NCBI GenBank assembly: GCA_017559445.1
Contig: JAFYSJ010000025.1
Location: forward strand, 1-64,000
Source of the DNA: Clostridia bacterium
Lineage (GTDB): Bacteria > Bacillota > Clostridia > RGIG7378
Reading direction: 5' to 3'
DNA length: 64,000 bases
Shown: piece after piece, positions 36,183 to 44,827 of the stretch
How positions within the stretch are numbered: the stretch's first letter is position 1
How the letters are laid out: the number at the start of each line of letters is the position of its first letter
Notes under the pieces: model-generated
The model's input: the letters and a program-made list of their open reading frames with translations, nothing else
The model's database searches: none
What the model was told of the DNA's origin: nothing
Made by a program: the position numbers and the translations under genes

Positions 36183-36983
36183 TTACTTCTTTTTCTTAGC
36201 AACTACAACAACTACAACTGCTGCTACTACTGCAACTGCAACTACACCACCAACAATGTACCATACCATCATGTCGTTAGCTGGTGTATCGTCATCTGCT
36301 GCAGGTGTCTCTGGAGCTGTTGTTGGCTCTGGAGTAGCTGTAGCGTTAGGATCCTGCCACTGCTCATCTACCTTCTCACCCTGGCCAAGAGCTGTCTTGT
36401 GATCAGCCTGTGCGCCGAAGTAGAAGTTATCAATGTAGAAGTAGGAATCCTCTGTTGCCTCTACAGCATCACACTCGATGATGAAGTAGCAAGGAAGAAC
36501 GCCATCATTGTCTGCATAATCCTGGAAGTAAAGGTAATCATAAACCTCGCTAAGGGAGATCCATGTATCCCACTCCTCAACTGTGTAAGAACCGAATGCG
36601 AAATACTCCCATGTATCATCGCAAAGGTAGAATACGATTCTGGAAACATTACCCTCTTCTGGAACGTAGATATCACAGTCGAATACCATGTCTGTTGTAA
36701 CCTTCTTCAAGTAAGTCTGATCACACCAGATACCGAACTGACTGAATCCCTCATCACCAGCAGGAGCTGTAATCTTCATAGAGTGCTGCTCGGACTTAAC
36801 CTGCTCTGTAGAGAGCTCTGTTGTTACGTGACGAAGAGAACAATCTGTATACCAGTGCTCTTCCCACATATTAGCATTAGCTGCCTTCTCAAAGCCGTAC
36901 AAAATCCAATCTGCACCAAATGCTGTTGCTGTCATAGTAAGTGCCATTGCAACAACAACAAGAACTGCCAAAAGCTTCTTCAT
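36183..36983 (-). CDS. Surface protein with beta-sandwich domain and C-terminal membrane anchor (paralog 2)
   Basis: 266 residues with the same plan as the downstream gene: signal peptide 1-23, beta-rich domain (VFDCDIYVPEEGNVSRIVFYL, DSYFYIDNFYFG), Thr/Pro/Ala linker (TATPEPTTAPETPAADD) and the C-terminal WYIVGGVVAVAVVAAVV helix plus KKKK. The ectodomains are clearly diverged while the anchors are almost identical at DNA level, as after tandem duplication. GGAGG lies seven bases before the ATG. Confidence 0.8.
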   Translation of the reverse strand: MKKLLAVLVVVAMALTMTATAFGADWILYGFEKAANANMWEEHWYTDCSLRHVTTELSTEQVKSEQHSMKITAPAGDEGFSQFGIWCDQTYLKKVTTDMVFDCDIYVPEEGNVSRIVFYLCDDTWEYFAFGSYTVEEWDTWISLSEVYDYLYFQDYADNDGVLPCYFIIECDAVEATEDSYFYIDNFYFGAQADHKTALGQGEKVDEQWQDPNATATPEPTTAPETPAADDDTPANDMMVWYIVGGVVAVAVVAAVVVVVVAKKKK

Positions 36984-37081
36984 AAAATTTCCTCCAAATA
37001 AAATGTCTGAAATAGTTATACTAAGTATAGATTAAAATATTATAAAAGAAAAGTGCCTTATATAAATAAACTATACTTTTT

Positions 37082-38026
37082 CTACAAAGTTCGCTCCAAA
37101 TACTGATCTAAGAACCTTAGAACTGTCTCCTTATCATGAAGGAACGCCACTCCGTGACTTGCCTCAGGAATAATAAGTAGCTCCTTCTCTCCCGCTGCTA
37201 CTTCTAGATTCTGTCTAGACATATCTGTTGGCACAAAATTATCCCTTCCTCCATGAATCATGGCAATAGGCTTAGTCCACTTGGCCAAATGTTCCCTTGT
37301 GTCGCAAGCCTTAATGTCGAACTTGGCAAAAATCTTGCAATAAAGGGAGAAAATATTAAGCAATGGAAATTCGGGCAAATGCATGCTGTTAGTGATTATG
37401 TGTTTAAACTGCTCGTAAGGAGAAGTAAATCCACAGTCCACCAACAATCCAACCACATTGTCTGGTAAATCCAAGCTGGTAGCCATCATTACAGAGGATG
37501 CTCCCATGGAGATTCCCTCCAAAATAAGCCTTATCTTGTCCTTACCGAATCTTTCATTTAAGTAATTGGCCCATGACAAAACATCGTATCTTTCTTTAAT
37601 TCCAAAGCATGTGTACTTTCCTTCACTCATGCCTCTGGCTCTCTGATCAACCAATAATACGTTATAACCCTTGTCCACGTAATATCTAGTGATTACAGCG
37701 CCATCGTTAAAACCTGTGCTATGCCATCCGTGAAAGAATATAATAAACTTTTCTGGATTATCAGATGTCAAATAAAGCCTACCCTTAAGAGTCAATCCAT
37801 CATATGACTTAACGCTTACAATCTCCTGTCTAGAATGGGCGTTGAGAGCCTTAATATTGTCCATAATGTAGTCGTAATTACGATACCATGCTGTCGTCTT
37901 ATCCGGCATTACATCGCACACATCGGCAATATGTGGAGCCTTACAAATGGCCACCTTAAAAAAGTATGCTCCCACGGCAAAAAGGATCACAATTAATCCT
38001 ACAATTATTCCTAAAAACCACCACAT
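37082..38026 (-). CDS. Membrane-anchored alpha/beta hydrolase
   Basis: 314 residues; N-terminal membrane helix (3-24), then an alpha/beta hydrolase of the BAAT/prolyl-oligopeptidase-like type with FFHGWHSTG (oxyanion region), nucleophile S173 in GISMG, D262 in GGRDNFVP and H291 in EASHGVAF. Substrate unknown, ester or amide likely; it resembles B. subtilis YqkD in layout. It starts one base behind the RDD gene and ends the operon MATE-sppA-RDD-hydrolase. Confidence 0.87.
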   Translation of the reverse strand: MWWFLGIIVGLIVILFAVGAYFFKVAICKAPHIADVCDVMPDKTTAWYRNYDYIMDNIKALNAHSRQEIVSVKSYDGLTLKGRLYLTSDNPEKFIIFFHGWHSTGFNDGAVITRYYVDKGYNVLLVDQRARGMSEGKYTCFGIKERYDVLSWANYLNERFGKDKIRLILEGISMGASSVMMATSLDLPDNVVGLLVDCGFTSPYEQFKHIITNSMHLPEFPLLNIFSLYCKIFAKFDIKACDTREHLAKWTKPIAMIHGGRDNFVPTDMSRQNLEVAAGEKELLIIPEASHGVAFLHDKETVLRFLDQYLERTL

Positions 38027-38027
38027 T

Positions 38028-38603
38028 TTACTTCACATTAGCCACAACCCTGGTATCTCCCAAGCGGTCGTGAAGGCATCTCCTATCCGCGTCAAAAAAT
38101 CCAATTATATATCCGATAAGCAAAATGGAAGACAAGAACCTACCAATTGTCTCTCTAAAAATAATGTCAATTACTTCGTTTTTGTCATCCAGTGCCACTA
38201 CTTTAATATGCATAAGCATCTTGCCTGGTGTTGCATACAAAAAGATTGTGAACAAGATGAAATAAGCAGCCACTACCACATAGAACAAACTATCGTTAAT
38301 GCTATAGTTAAACAAGATAGCCTTGTTTGTGTCCATGACATTTAAGATGTTCATTATGCCAACCGGCATTCTTATAATCCACGCAATCAAAGCTGCCAAG
38401 GCAGAGTCAATAATGAAAGCCACAATTCGCTGTGCCATACCTGCATTTACGTATGCTGGCTTAGACTCTACTATAACCTTAGGCTCCTCTTTAACTGGTT
38501 CCTTAACTGGTGCTGGCTGAGGTTCCTGCTGAACTACTTCTTCCTTGGCCAAAGCCTCTTCTACCTGTTCCACAGGAGTATTTAATGTTTCATTATTTTC
38601 CAT
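38028..38603 (-). CDS. RDD-family membrane protein
   Basis: 191 residues from ATG 38603 (MENNETLNTPVEQ); an ATG at 38612 is possible and no clear binding site decides. A Glu/Pro/Val-rich cytoplasmic N-terminus of about 55 residues precedes the RDD domain: QRIVAFIIDSALAALI, PGKMLMHIKVVALDD and the final DRRCLHDRLGDTRVV, with three membrane helices. Family members are small transporters or membrane factors of unclear role. Overlaps the end of sppA by 11 bases. Confidence 0.85.
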   Translation of the reverse strand: MENNETLNTPVEQVEEALAKEEVVQQEPQPAPVKEPVKEEPKVIVESKPAYVNAGMAQRIVAFIIDSALAALIAWIIRMPVGIMNILNVMDTNKAILFNYSINDSLFYVVVAAYFILFTIFLYATPGKMLMHIKVVALDDKNEVIDIIFRETIGRFLSSILLIGYIIGFFDADRRCLHDRLGDTRVVANVK

Positions 38604-39594
38604 AGTTAACATACATTGGTACCCCGCTTCCAAACTGGCTAATCCACTCCAAAGTTACCTGTGCCTCTGTCTTAGCTGTTGTCTTAAAGTTATTTGCTGT
38701 TGCAAAGATCATTGACCAGAAATCGTTTGCTCCGCTGTAGCTAAGATCGTAGCATGGTGCCTCCTGGTTCATGATGTTGTAGAACTCCTCTGCCCCACAG
38801 ATTTCATCAATAAGACCTGCCTGAAGTGCCTGATTGGCTGTGTAGATTCTACCATCTGCCAAGGCCTTAACTGCTACTACATCCATGTTTCTACCTGTTG
38901 CAACAATATTCACGAACTGCTCGTAAGATTCATCCACAACTGACTGATAAATGGCCAACTGTCCCTCTGTCATCTCAGAGCCAATGGAACTCATTCCCTT
39001 GTTTTCACCGCTGGTGATCAAAACTTCCTCAATACCAACCTTGTCAAAAAGTCCTGCCAAGTTATATGTGGACATGATTACACCAATGGAGCCAGTTGTG
39101 CAGTTCCTGTTGGCATACACCTTATCTGCTGCCATGGCGATATAGTATGCTCCGGAGCATGCTGTACTACGGAAGTATGCATAAATCGGCTTACCTGTAA
39201 CATCCTTATACTCCATGAGCTTAAGATAAAACTCGTCACTTTCGTAAACTGTTCCGCCAGGGCTGTCCACATCAAGAATAATGCCCATACAGTTATCAGT
39301 TGTCATCAGAATATTAACCAATTCCATGTAATAGCTGTGGTCATATGAAATAGTTGCACCAGAAAGCAGGTCTGTAGATGTATCTGGTACGGCCTGAATT
39401 GTTCCATAGATGTCGATCACTGCGTAGAAATCACCTACGGGAATCTGAGATGCTCCAGATGTCATCTGATAAAGCACATCGTCCCACATAGATGTCTGAT
39501 TCTCTGCCGCCTTGTGGCTCAATACGCTAGAAACGCCTGTTACGATAAACAGAGCACAAGCTAAAATTAAACAAAGTATTTGCTTTTTCTTCAT
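38593..39594 (-). CDS. sppA: Signal peptide peptidase SppA (S49 family)
   Basis: Degrades leftover signal peptides in the membrane. 333 residues: N-terminal anchor 6-26, S49 domain with VDSPGGTVYESDE (109-121), catalytic S147 in STACSGAYYIA and K199 in SGENKGMSS, as in the short Gram-positive type. GGGAGG precedes the ATG. Follows the MATE gene by 11 bases. Confidence 0.93.
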   Translation of the reverse strand: MKKKQILCLILACALFIVTGVSSVLSHKAAENQTSMWDDVLYQMTSGASQIPVGDFYAVIDIYGTIQAVPDTSTDLLSGATISYDHSYYMELVNILMTTDNCMGIILDVDSPGGTVYESDEFYLKLMEYKDVTGKPIYAYFRSTACSGAYYIAMAADKVYANRNCTTGSIGVIMSTYNLAGLFDKVGIEEVLITSGENKGMSSIGSEMTEGQLAIYQSVVDESYEQFVNIVATGRNMDVVAVKALADGRIYTANQALQAGLIDEICGAEEFYNIMNQEAPCYDLSYSGANDFWSMIFATANNFKTTAKTEAQVTLEWISQFGSGVPMYVNYGK

Positions 39595-39605
39595 AATATC
39601 CTCCC

Positions 39606-40982
39606 TTAATCAGCTAATTCCTTTTTAAGTGTTCTCTTAGTTACTGGTACTGCCAAAACAAATGACAAAAGATCTGCCACTGGCTGGCAAAGCAAAACCC
39701 CTGTGAATCCAAAGATTGCCGGCAAAATTAATGCACATGGAATCAAGAAAAGTCCCTGTCTAGACAATGCCAAGAATGTGGCCTTGCCAGAAAGTCCCAT
39801 GGTCTGAAGCATCATATTTGCCATGACTGTAAATGTCATAAATGGGAACATAATGCACTGAAGTCTCAATGCCTCCATGCCGACCTTGGCAACTGCTTCT
39901 GAGTTCTTAAAGAACCATACAATATCATAGGAGAAAATAGCTCCAATTGCAGACAAAACTGTCAAGAACACAAATCCCACCTTGACGCAGAACCAAAATG
40001 CCTGTCGAACTCTATCCTTTCGTCCCGCTCCGTAATTAAATCCACATACGGGCTGGAATCCCTGGCCAAATCCAATAAGTGCAGATGCTGCAAATCCCAT
40101 TACCTTGTTTACGATAGTCATGGCAGAAACTGCATCGTCCGCAAATCCAAAGGTCAATATTGCCTGTTCCTTAATAGTGGCATTAAGAATAACCATGGCA
40201 ACTGCTCCCATTCCCTGTCTTGCCAAGGACGGAATTCCGCCAGAGAAAATATCTTTAAAGCACTGCCAAGTAGGCTTAAAATTCTCAATATGCATCTGCA
40301 CAGATGTGCTCTTAGTAATTCCAAAGAGCAGAATCAAGAAGCTGATAACCTGGCTAATAACAGTAGCCGCTGCAGCTCCCAAAATCCCCATGTCAAAGGT
40401 GTAAATAAACAGTGGATCCAATGCAATATTAAGAACACCACCAAGTCCAATTCCAACCATACCAAAGAAGGCATTTCCCTGGAATCTCAGCTGATTATTC
40501 AAAACAAAGGAGCCCATAATAACTGGAGCGCCCATCATAATAATAGACATATAGTCCAGCACATAAGGCAATGCTGTATCTGTACTTTGGAGCAAATACT
40601 TAGCCACTGGGTACCTAAAGATTAAGCCTAGAGCAGTAAGGACAAATCCGCAAATAATGCTAATACCTAATCCAGTAGTAGCCATCTGCTCCGCTCCCTT
40701 GGTATTGCCCTTGCCCAGTTCTCTAGCCATGTAGTTGCCAGATCCGTGGCCAAAGAAAAATGCTATGGCCTGCATAATAGTCATAAGTGGGAATACAAAT
40801 CCTACCGCTGCTGTGGCGCTACTGCTGTCCCCAATACCACCCACAAAATAGGTGTCTGCCATGTTGTAGATGGATGTAACCACCATACTAATAATGGTGG
40901 GCAGAGCCAATTTACCAATAAGCTTCTCTACTGGCTGGGTGGTCATCCTTATGAGCTTTTCTTGCTGTGTTTCTCTAGCCAT
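39606..40982 (-). CDS. MATE-family multidrug/ion antiporter
   Basis: 458 residues with 12 predicted helices in two similar halves; LALPTIISMVVTSIYNMADTYFVG at the start and GFGQGFQPVCGFNYGA in the middle are family hallmarks. Substrate unknown. I use ATG 40982; the ATG at 41015 would lie upstream of the predicted transcription start. AGGAG sits about 15 bases before 40982, unusually far. Confidence 0.9.
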   Translation of the reverse strand: MARETQQEKLIRMTTQPVEKLIGKLALPTIISMVVTSIYNMADTYFVGGIGDSSSATAAVGFVFPLMTIMQAIAFFFGHGSGNYMARELGKGNTKGAEQMATTGLGISIICGFVLTALGLIFRYPVAKYLLQSTDTALPYVLDYMSIIMMGAPVIMGSFVLNNQLRFQGNAFFGMVGIGLGGVLNIALDPLFIYTFDMGILGAAAATVISQVISFLILLFGITKSTSVQMHIENFKPTWQCFKDIFSGGIPSLARQGMGAVAMVILNATIKEQAILTFGFADDAVSAMTIVNKVMGFAASALIGFGQGFQPVCGFNYGAGRKDRVRQAFWFCVKVGFVFLTVLSAIGAIFSYDIVWFFKNSEAVAKVGMEALRLQCIMFPFMTFTVMANMMLQTMGLSGKATFLALSRQGLFLIPCALILPAIFGFTGVLLCQPVADLLSFVLAVPVTKRTLKKELAD

Positions 40983-41017
40983 GGCGAATATGTAATCTCC
41001 TACGCAACTATACATAA

Positions 41018-41046
41018 AGTATAGAACTAATTATTGGGTGAGTAAA
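41018..41046 (-). promoter_or_regulatory. Promoter of the MATE-sppA-RDD-hydrolase operon
   Basis: Minus strand TTTACT (41041-41046), 17-base spacer, TATACT (41018-41023). Confidence 0.65.
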
Positions 41047-41102
41047 GAAAAGGATTGTCCTTAAATGTAATATTCAGTCAAAGGATAGTTTAAATTCATG
41101 AA

Positions 41103-41108
41103 TATAAT
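41103..41108 (+). promoter_or_regulatory. -10 element of the GtrA/acyltransferase gene
   Basis: TATAAT ends 11 bases before the ATG at 41120, so the leader would be only a few bases and carries no ribosome binding site. The -35 region is poor. Confidence 0.5.
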
Positions 41109-41119
41109 GATGTTTTGCT

Positions 41120-42199
41120 ATGAATAATAAAGAAAACAAACCACAAAAGAACATGACTACATCCAAAAGTCTCGGCCGTTTTGCCGCTTCATCCACCTTA
41201 TCTGCCATTGTGGATGTGGTGTTGTACGCCTTCCTATACCACAATGCATTTCTAAGCCTTACACCTGCCCTACACACGTTCTGGGCAGTTGTCATTAGCC
41301 GCGTCACATCTTCCATAATCAACTACGCATTCAACTCCAAATTCGTATTCAAGGTCACTAATTCCGCCACAGTTTCCAAGTACTATTTGCTATGGTTCAT
41401 GCAGCTATGCCTTTCTTATTACTGCGCATATATTACCGCCAATGTATTTCTCCTTAACCCCACAATTTCCAAGGCTTTTTGCGACCTTATGCTCGGGTTA
41501 ATTAGCTTTAATATCCAAAAGAAATGGGTGTTTGTGGGTAGTGAAAAATCAAGTGGTCCCCTTGTTTCTGTAGTTAGAAGCATAGCGAAAATATTTTATC
41601 CAAAGTACAAGACTCTTTCCCCCGAAGAAAATAGTCCTTGCGTTTACGTTTGCCACCACATGAACATGCACGGTCCACTGGTGACCCTTATTTGGCTCAA
41701 AAGTCATCCTCATCCTATGATTTTGGACTGTTTCTTTAACTATGGCACATGTTATAAGCACTATAAGGACTTTACATTCACCATGAGATTCAAAAAAGCT
41801 CGCCATTTTTCCAAGCTTCTTTCCCTTATTGCTACCGTTATCACAGTTCCCCTTGTACGCAGTCTCCATGCCATTCCTGTGCACCGTGGTGGAAATAATT
41901 CTTTTGTTACTATGAAAACCTCCATGAAGGTTTTGGCAAAAGGCCACAATATAATAGTATTCCCTGACAAGGACTACGCCAATCGTCAGGGAAGTGATTC
42001 AAACATTTATGATGGATTCCTGTTGCTAGAATCCTTGTATTATCGCAAAACTGGCCATCATTTGGCATTTGTTCCACTTGTTGTTGATGACAACCACAAA
42101 AGAATCCTCCAAAAGGACCCTATTTATTTCGAATCCCAGGACTTTTACTCAGAACAACAACTGGTGGCAGACAAAATCCGCTACGCCATTACCAACTAA
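41120..42199 (+). CDS. Fusion of a GtrA-like membrane domain with a PlsC-like acyltransferase domain
   Basis: 359 residues. Residues 18-140 form a four-helix GtrA-like domain (GRFAASSTLSAIVDVVLYAF, SSIINYAFNSKFVFK, NIQKKWVF), a family tied to polyprenyl-linked sugar transfer. Residues 150-359 resemble glycerolipid acyltransferases: VCHHMNMHGPLVTLI (178-192) in place of HX4D, IPVHRGG (252-258), and VFPDKDY (280-286) in place of FPEG. The HX4D aspartate is replaced (H179-X4-H184), so activity is uncertain. No ribosome binding site. Its stop overlaps the convergent DUF6472 gene by four bases. Confidence 0.75.
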   Translation: MNNKENKPQKNMTTSKSLGRFAASSTLSAIVDVVLYAFLYHNAFLSLTPALHTFWAVVISRVTSSIINYAFNSKFVFKVTNSATVSKYYLLWFMQLCLSYYCAYITANVFLLNPTISKAFCDLMLGLISFNIQKKWVFVGSEKSSGPLVSVVRSIAKIFYPKYKTLSPEENSPCVYVCHHMNMHGPLVTLIWLKSHPHPMILDCFFNYGTCYKHYKDFTFTMRFKKARHFSKLLSLIATVITVPLVRSLHAIPVHRGGNNSFVTMKTSMKVLAKGHNIIVFPDKDYANRQGSDSNIYDGFLLLESLYYRKTGHHLAFVPLVVDDNHKRILQKDPIYFESQDFYSEQQLVADKIRYAITN

Positions 42200-42381
42200 A
42201 TCTGCTTGCGAACAATGGTGTACTCGTTGCCTGGACGGTACATAGGACAACTATTGTATCTACCCATCATGAACATTCCCGCCTCATCCTGATCCATGGC
42301 GTCCATGCTGTCGCAGTAGTACTCATCTGTCTCCATATCGTATACATAGTTCATGCAATCTTCGCAATTACTCTTACCCAT
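42196..42381 (-). CDS. DUF6472-like small Cys protein
   Basis: 61 residues, Asp/Glu/Met-rich, with cysteines at 6, 9, 23 and 45 (CEDC, YYC, SCPMYRPG) that could bind one zinc. The end RPGNEYTIVRKQ fits what I recall of DUF6472, a small family common in gut Clostridia. AGGAGG lies four bases before the ATG. Eight bases after the S66 peptidase gene. Function unknown. Confidence 0.8.
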   Translation of the reverse strand: MGKSNCEDCMNYVYDMETDEYYCDSMDAMDQDEAGMFMMGRYNSCPMYRPGNEYTIVRKQI

Positions 42382-42389
42382 ATGTCCTC

Positions 42390-43235
42390 CTAAATACTTA
42401 TGTCTTGGCCAATTACCAATGCCTTGGAATCTGCCCCATGTCCCACATCATTCGTGTAGGCAATTGGCAAATCCTTATTCCCAATTTCTCTTACTATTAA
42501 GTCTAATGCGGCATCTCTACCAAGCTTTTTGTCCAGCTCGGTAAATGTTCCGATTAAGACTCCCTTTACCTTATCAAAAGCTCCTTGGAGTCTAAGTTGC
42601 TCCATCATAGACTGGATTCTATACGCATCTCCGCTCCTACTTTCCAAAAACAGTACTTTATCTGTCAAATCTGGCATAATTCCTGTTCCAGATAACTTTA
42701 GGAAGCAGCGGATATTTCCTCCAACCAATGTTCCGGAAACCCCTCTACCCTGAAACATGTGCCATGTGGGTTCAAAAAGTTCCTGTCCCCCTGACATGGC
42801 CTTTTCAAACTCCCTGGCTTGGTACCCTGTGTCATCCAAAAAGAGATTCCTAATGGAATACAGAACCTGTGGGTTACCTGTTCTGTGGTATATACCGTTA
42901 ATGACACACGTTAAGTCACTATATCCCCACATTGGCTTAGGATTATTGGAAATAGCATCAAAATCAAGGTGTTCCAATACTCCAAGGGCCAAATCACCAC
43001 CAGATATATCAAAAATAGCCTTAACCTGAGGATCCAAGTACATATCCATAAGGGCCTGCGCTCTCTCCTGGCAACCGCTCTCCCTATACAAGGTGGGGCT
43101 TATCTTAACCTTAAGGCCAAAACTACTAAGCAGTCTAACAATATGCTCCTCCTGATAAGAATACATGGTATTCAAAGGATTAGAGCATCCAACCAAGGCT
43201 ACAGTATCTCCAATTGTAGGTAAAAGTTTAAACAT
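42390..43235 (-). CDS. S66-family LD-carboxypeptidase-like protein
   Basis: 281 residues of the MccF/LdcA family, which cleaves the L,D bond in cell-wall tetrapeptides or microcin C-type peptides. The nucleophile is S106 in MWGYSDLT; the Glu is in LFLESRSG and the His in NDVGHGADSKA. FDISGGDLALGVLEHLDFD is a usual family block. The ATG shares a base with the DUF362 stop (TAATG). It belongs to the operon DUF362-S66-DUF6472. Confidence 0.88.
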   Translation of the reverse strand: MFKLLPTIGDTVALVGCSNPLNTMYSYQEEHIVRLLSSFGLKVKISPTLYRESGCQERAQALMDMYLDPQVKAIFDISGGDLALGVLEHLDFDAISNNPKPMWGYSDLTCVINGIYHRTGNPQVLYSIRNLFLDDTGYQAREFEKAMSGGQELFEPTWHMFQGRGVSGTLVGGNIRCFLKLSGTGIMPDLTDKVLFLESRSGDAYRIQSMMEQLRLQGAFDKVKGVLIGTFTELDKKLGRDAALDLIVREIGNKDLPIAYTNDVGHGADSKALVIGQDISI

Positions 43236-44101
43236 TACTCAATCTCAATCAATTCGTATTCTCTAGATCCTACTCCCAATTCCTCAGAAGCAACAATTGT
43301 AAGAGCACCATTTCTGCTCTCTATTCTCTCAAGCAAATGGGCCTGTCCTGGGTCATCTGTTGCCTTATACACAAGGTCCAAACATGCCTGATCAATTGCT
43401 ACAGGATCCAAGGATACTAATACACCAATATCCTTCATGCAAGGGTCCTCTGCAACTGCACAGCAATCGCAGTCAACGGACATATTAGCCATTACGTTTA
43501 CATAAACTGCATCTCCACCAAAAAGATCTACAACAGAATATGCTGCATCTGCCATAGACTCCAAGAAAGAGTCGTGATCTGCTGTCCAAATCTTCTCTGG
43601 TTCTCCTGCGCCGTGAATGTATGCCTTGCCAAACTTAGAGCCAATACCAATAGAAAGCTGCTTAAGTGCTCCGCCATATCCACCCATGGGGTGACCCTTA
43701 AAGTGAGACAAAACAAGCAAAGAATCATAATTTGTAATATGGCTACCTACATAGTTCTTCTGAATTCTCTTACCATTTGGGATGTCCAAAACAAGATCTG
43801 GCTCCTCTGCATCTAAGATATCCACATCAAAGAGGTCGCACCAACCATGCTTTTTCATGGTTTCCATGTGCTTTTCTGTAGTATCTCTAGAACCTGCATA
43901 TGCCACGTTACACTCTACTACTGTGCCACCAACGTGGTCGATTACAGGCTTCCAAAACTCTGGGTGCAAGAAATTCTGGTTACCTGCTTCACCTGAGTGA
44001 ACCTTAATTGCAACCTTGCCTGTTAGCTCCTTGCCCAACAATTTATAAAGTTCCAAAACCTTCTCTGCTGTAATTGTTCTAGAAAAATACACCTTTGCCA
44101 T
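43235..44101 (-). CDS. DUF362-domain protein
   Basis: 288 residues matching the DUF362 pattern: KVAIKVHSGEAGNQNFLHPEF, a mid-region LLVLSHFKGHPMGGYGGALKQLSIGIGS and NMSVDCDCCAVAEDPCMKDIG, where four clustered cysteines could hold a metal. The 2x4Fe-4S ferredoxin part of longer members is absent. Function unknown. GGAGG precedes the ATG. A terminator of the superoxide reductase gene lies directly upstream. Confidence 0.85.
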   Translation of the reverse strand: MAKVYFSRTITAEKVLELYKLLGKELTGKVAIKVHSGEAGNQNFLHPEFWKPVIDHVGGTVVECNVAYAGSRDTTEKHMETMKKHGWCDLFDVDILDAEEPDLVLDIPNGKRIQKNYVGSHITNYDSLLVLSHFKGHPMGGYGGALKQLSIGIGSKFGKAYIHGAGEPEKIWTADHDSFLESMADAAYSVVDLFGGDAVYVNVMANMSVDCDCCAVAEDPCMKDIGVLVSLDPVAIDQACLDLVYKATDDPGQAHLLERIESRNGALTIVASEELGVGSREYELIEIE

Positions 44102-44117
44102 ATTTGTCCTCCTAAAT

Positions 44118-44146
44118 ATAAAAAGTCAGCGCCATATAACGCTGAC
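44118..44146 (-). terminator. Intrinsic terminator after the superoxide reductase transcript
   Basis: Stem GTCAGCG/CGCTGAC (44125-44146) followed by TTTTTATA on the minus strand. Repeat array 3 lies between it and the stop codon; 44147-44199 holds nothing I recognise. Confidence 0.85.
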
Positions 44147-44199
44147 CTATATAGCTATTTAATTATCCACCATGTAAATACTGGTGTCAATTCGTAATC

Positions 44200-44360
44200 A
44201 CTAGCGCGACAGCACGGCTACTAGCGCAGCGGTTCACTAGCGAGTGAAACGAGCGGATACTAGCCGAAGGCGGCTCACTAGCCGAAGGCGGTTCACTAGC
44301 ACCAACGGTGCGACCTACTAGCCGAAGGCGGCTCACTAGGACCGAAGGTCCGGCTCACTA
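44200..44360. repeat. ACTAG-hairpin array 3 (8 units)
   Basis: ACTAG at 44200, 44220, 44236, 44259, 44277, 44295, 44317 and 44335 with a final ACTA at 44357-44360, directly behind the TAA stop of the superoxide reductase gene (TAA TAG TGA on the minus strand). Inserts: CGCGACAGCACG (one base off palindrome), CGCAGCG, CGAGTGAAACGAG, CCGAAGGCGG twice, CACCAACGGTG, CCGAAGGCGG, GACCGAAGGTC. Confidence 0.95.
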
Positions 44361-44741
44361 TTAAATGTCTGCTTTCCAAAGACCGTGAAGATTGCAATAT
44401 GCGTATACAGCAACTGGCTTTTCATCAAAGAGGGAGAATGTTACAACTGGATCATCTCCAGGCTTAAGGCACTTGCGGTGTCCGCCTCTGTCTGTCTGAA
44501 GGTATACCCACTCAATGCTGTGCTCCTCTGTCATGGGATGAGCAACAGAACCAACCTCTACTCTAACAATATTCTCCAAAATAGAAACCACTGGAATATG
44601 CTTCTCATGGCTTGCCTCCACAACGCCAGCCTCAAGCTGGATCATCTTGGAACCGCAACAAACTACGGAAACACCAGAGCTCTTAACCATGCCTACGATA
44701 TTGCCACAATGAGGGCAGTAATAAAATCTGTTATCACACAT
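44361..44741 (-). CDS. dfx: Desulfoferrodoxin (superoxide reductase)
   Basis: Reduces superoxide to peroxide in anaerobes without making oxygen. 126 residues with both iron centres: Center I cysteines C9, C12, C28, C29 (YCPHCGN, VVCCGS) and Center II ligands H48, H68, H74, C116, H119, with the catalytic K47. Length and spacing are those of two-iron desulfoferrodoxins. Monocistronic between its own promoter and a terminator beyond repeat array 3; palindromes flank the promoter. Confidence 0.97.
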   Translation of the reverse strand: MCDNRFYYCPHCGNIVGMVKSSGVSVVCCGSKMIQLEAGVVEASHEKHIPVVSILENIVRVEVGSVAHPMTEEHSIEWVYLQTDRGGHRKCLKPGDDPVVTFSLFDEKPVAVYAYCNLHGLWKADI

Positions 44742-44760
44742 ATATATTTCCTCCTAAATG

Positions 44761-44826
44761 TTTGGATTATCTTTATTATGTCCAAAGTATATTCCTTTAA
44801 GAGGTATATGTCCGTGACAGTGTCAC
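44761..44826 (-). promoter_or_regulatory. Promoter of dfx with two dyads
   Basis: Minus strand CGGACA (44809-44814), 17-base spacer, TATACT (44786-44791). TTTGGA-N14-TCCAAA (44761-44786) covers the predicted start point, and a perfect 13-base palindrome GTGACACTGTCAC (44814-44826) abuts the -35 box. Both are candidate operators for redox control; neither matches the PerR consensus well. Confidence 0.6.
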
Positions 44827-44827
44827 A

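Noticed and set aside
44761-44786. PerR box at the dfx promoter
   Set aside because: The outer arms TTTGGA/TCCAAA pair but the inner bases do not follow TTATAATNATTATAA.
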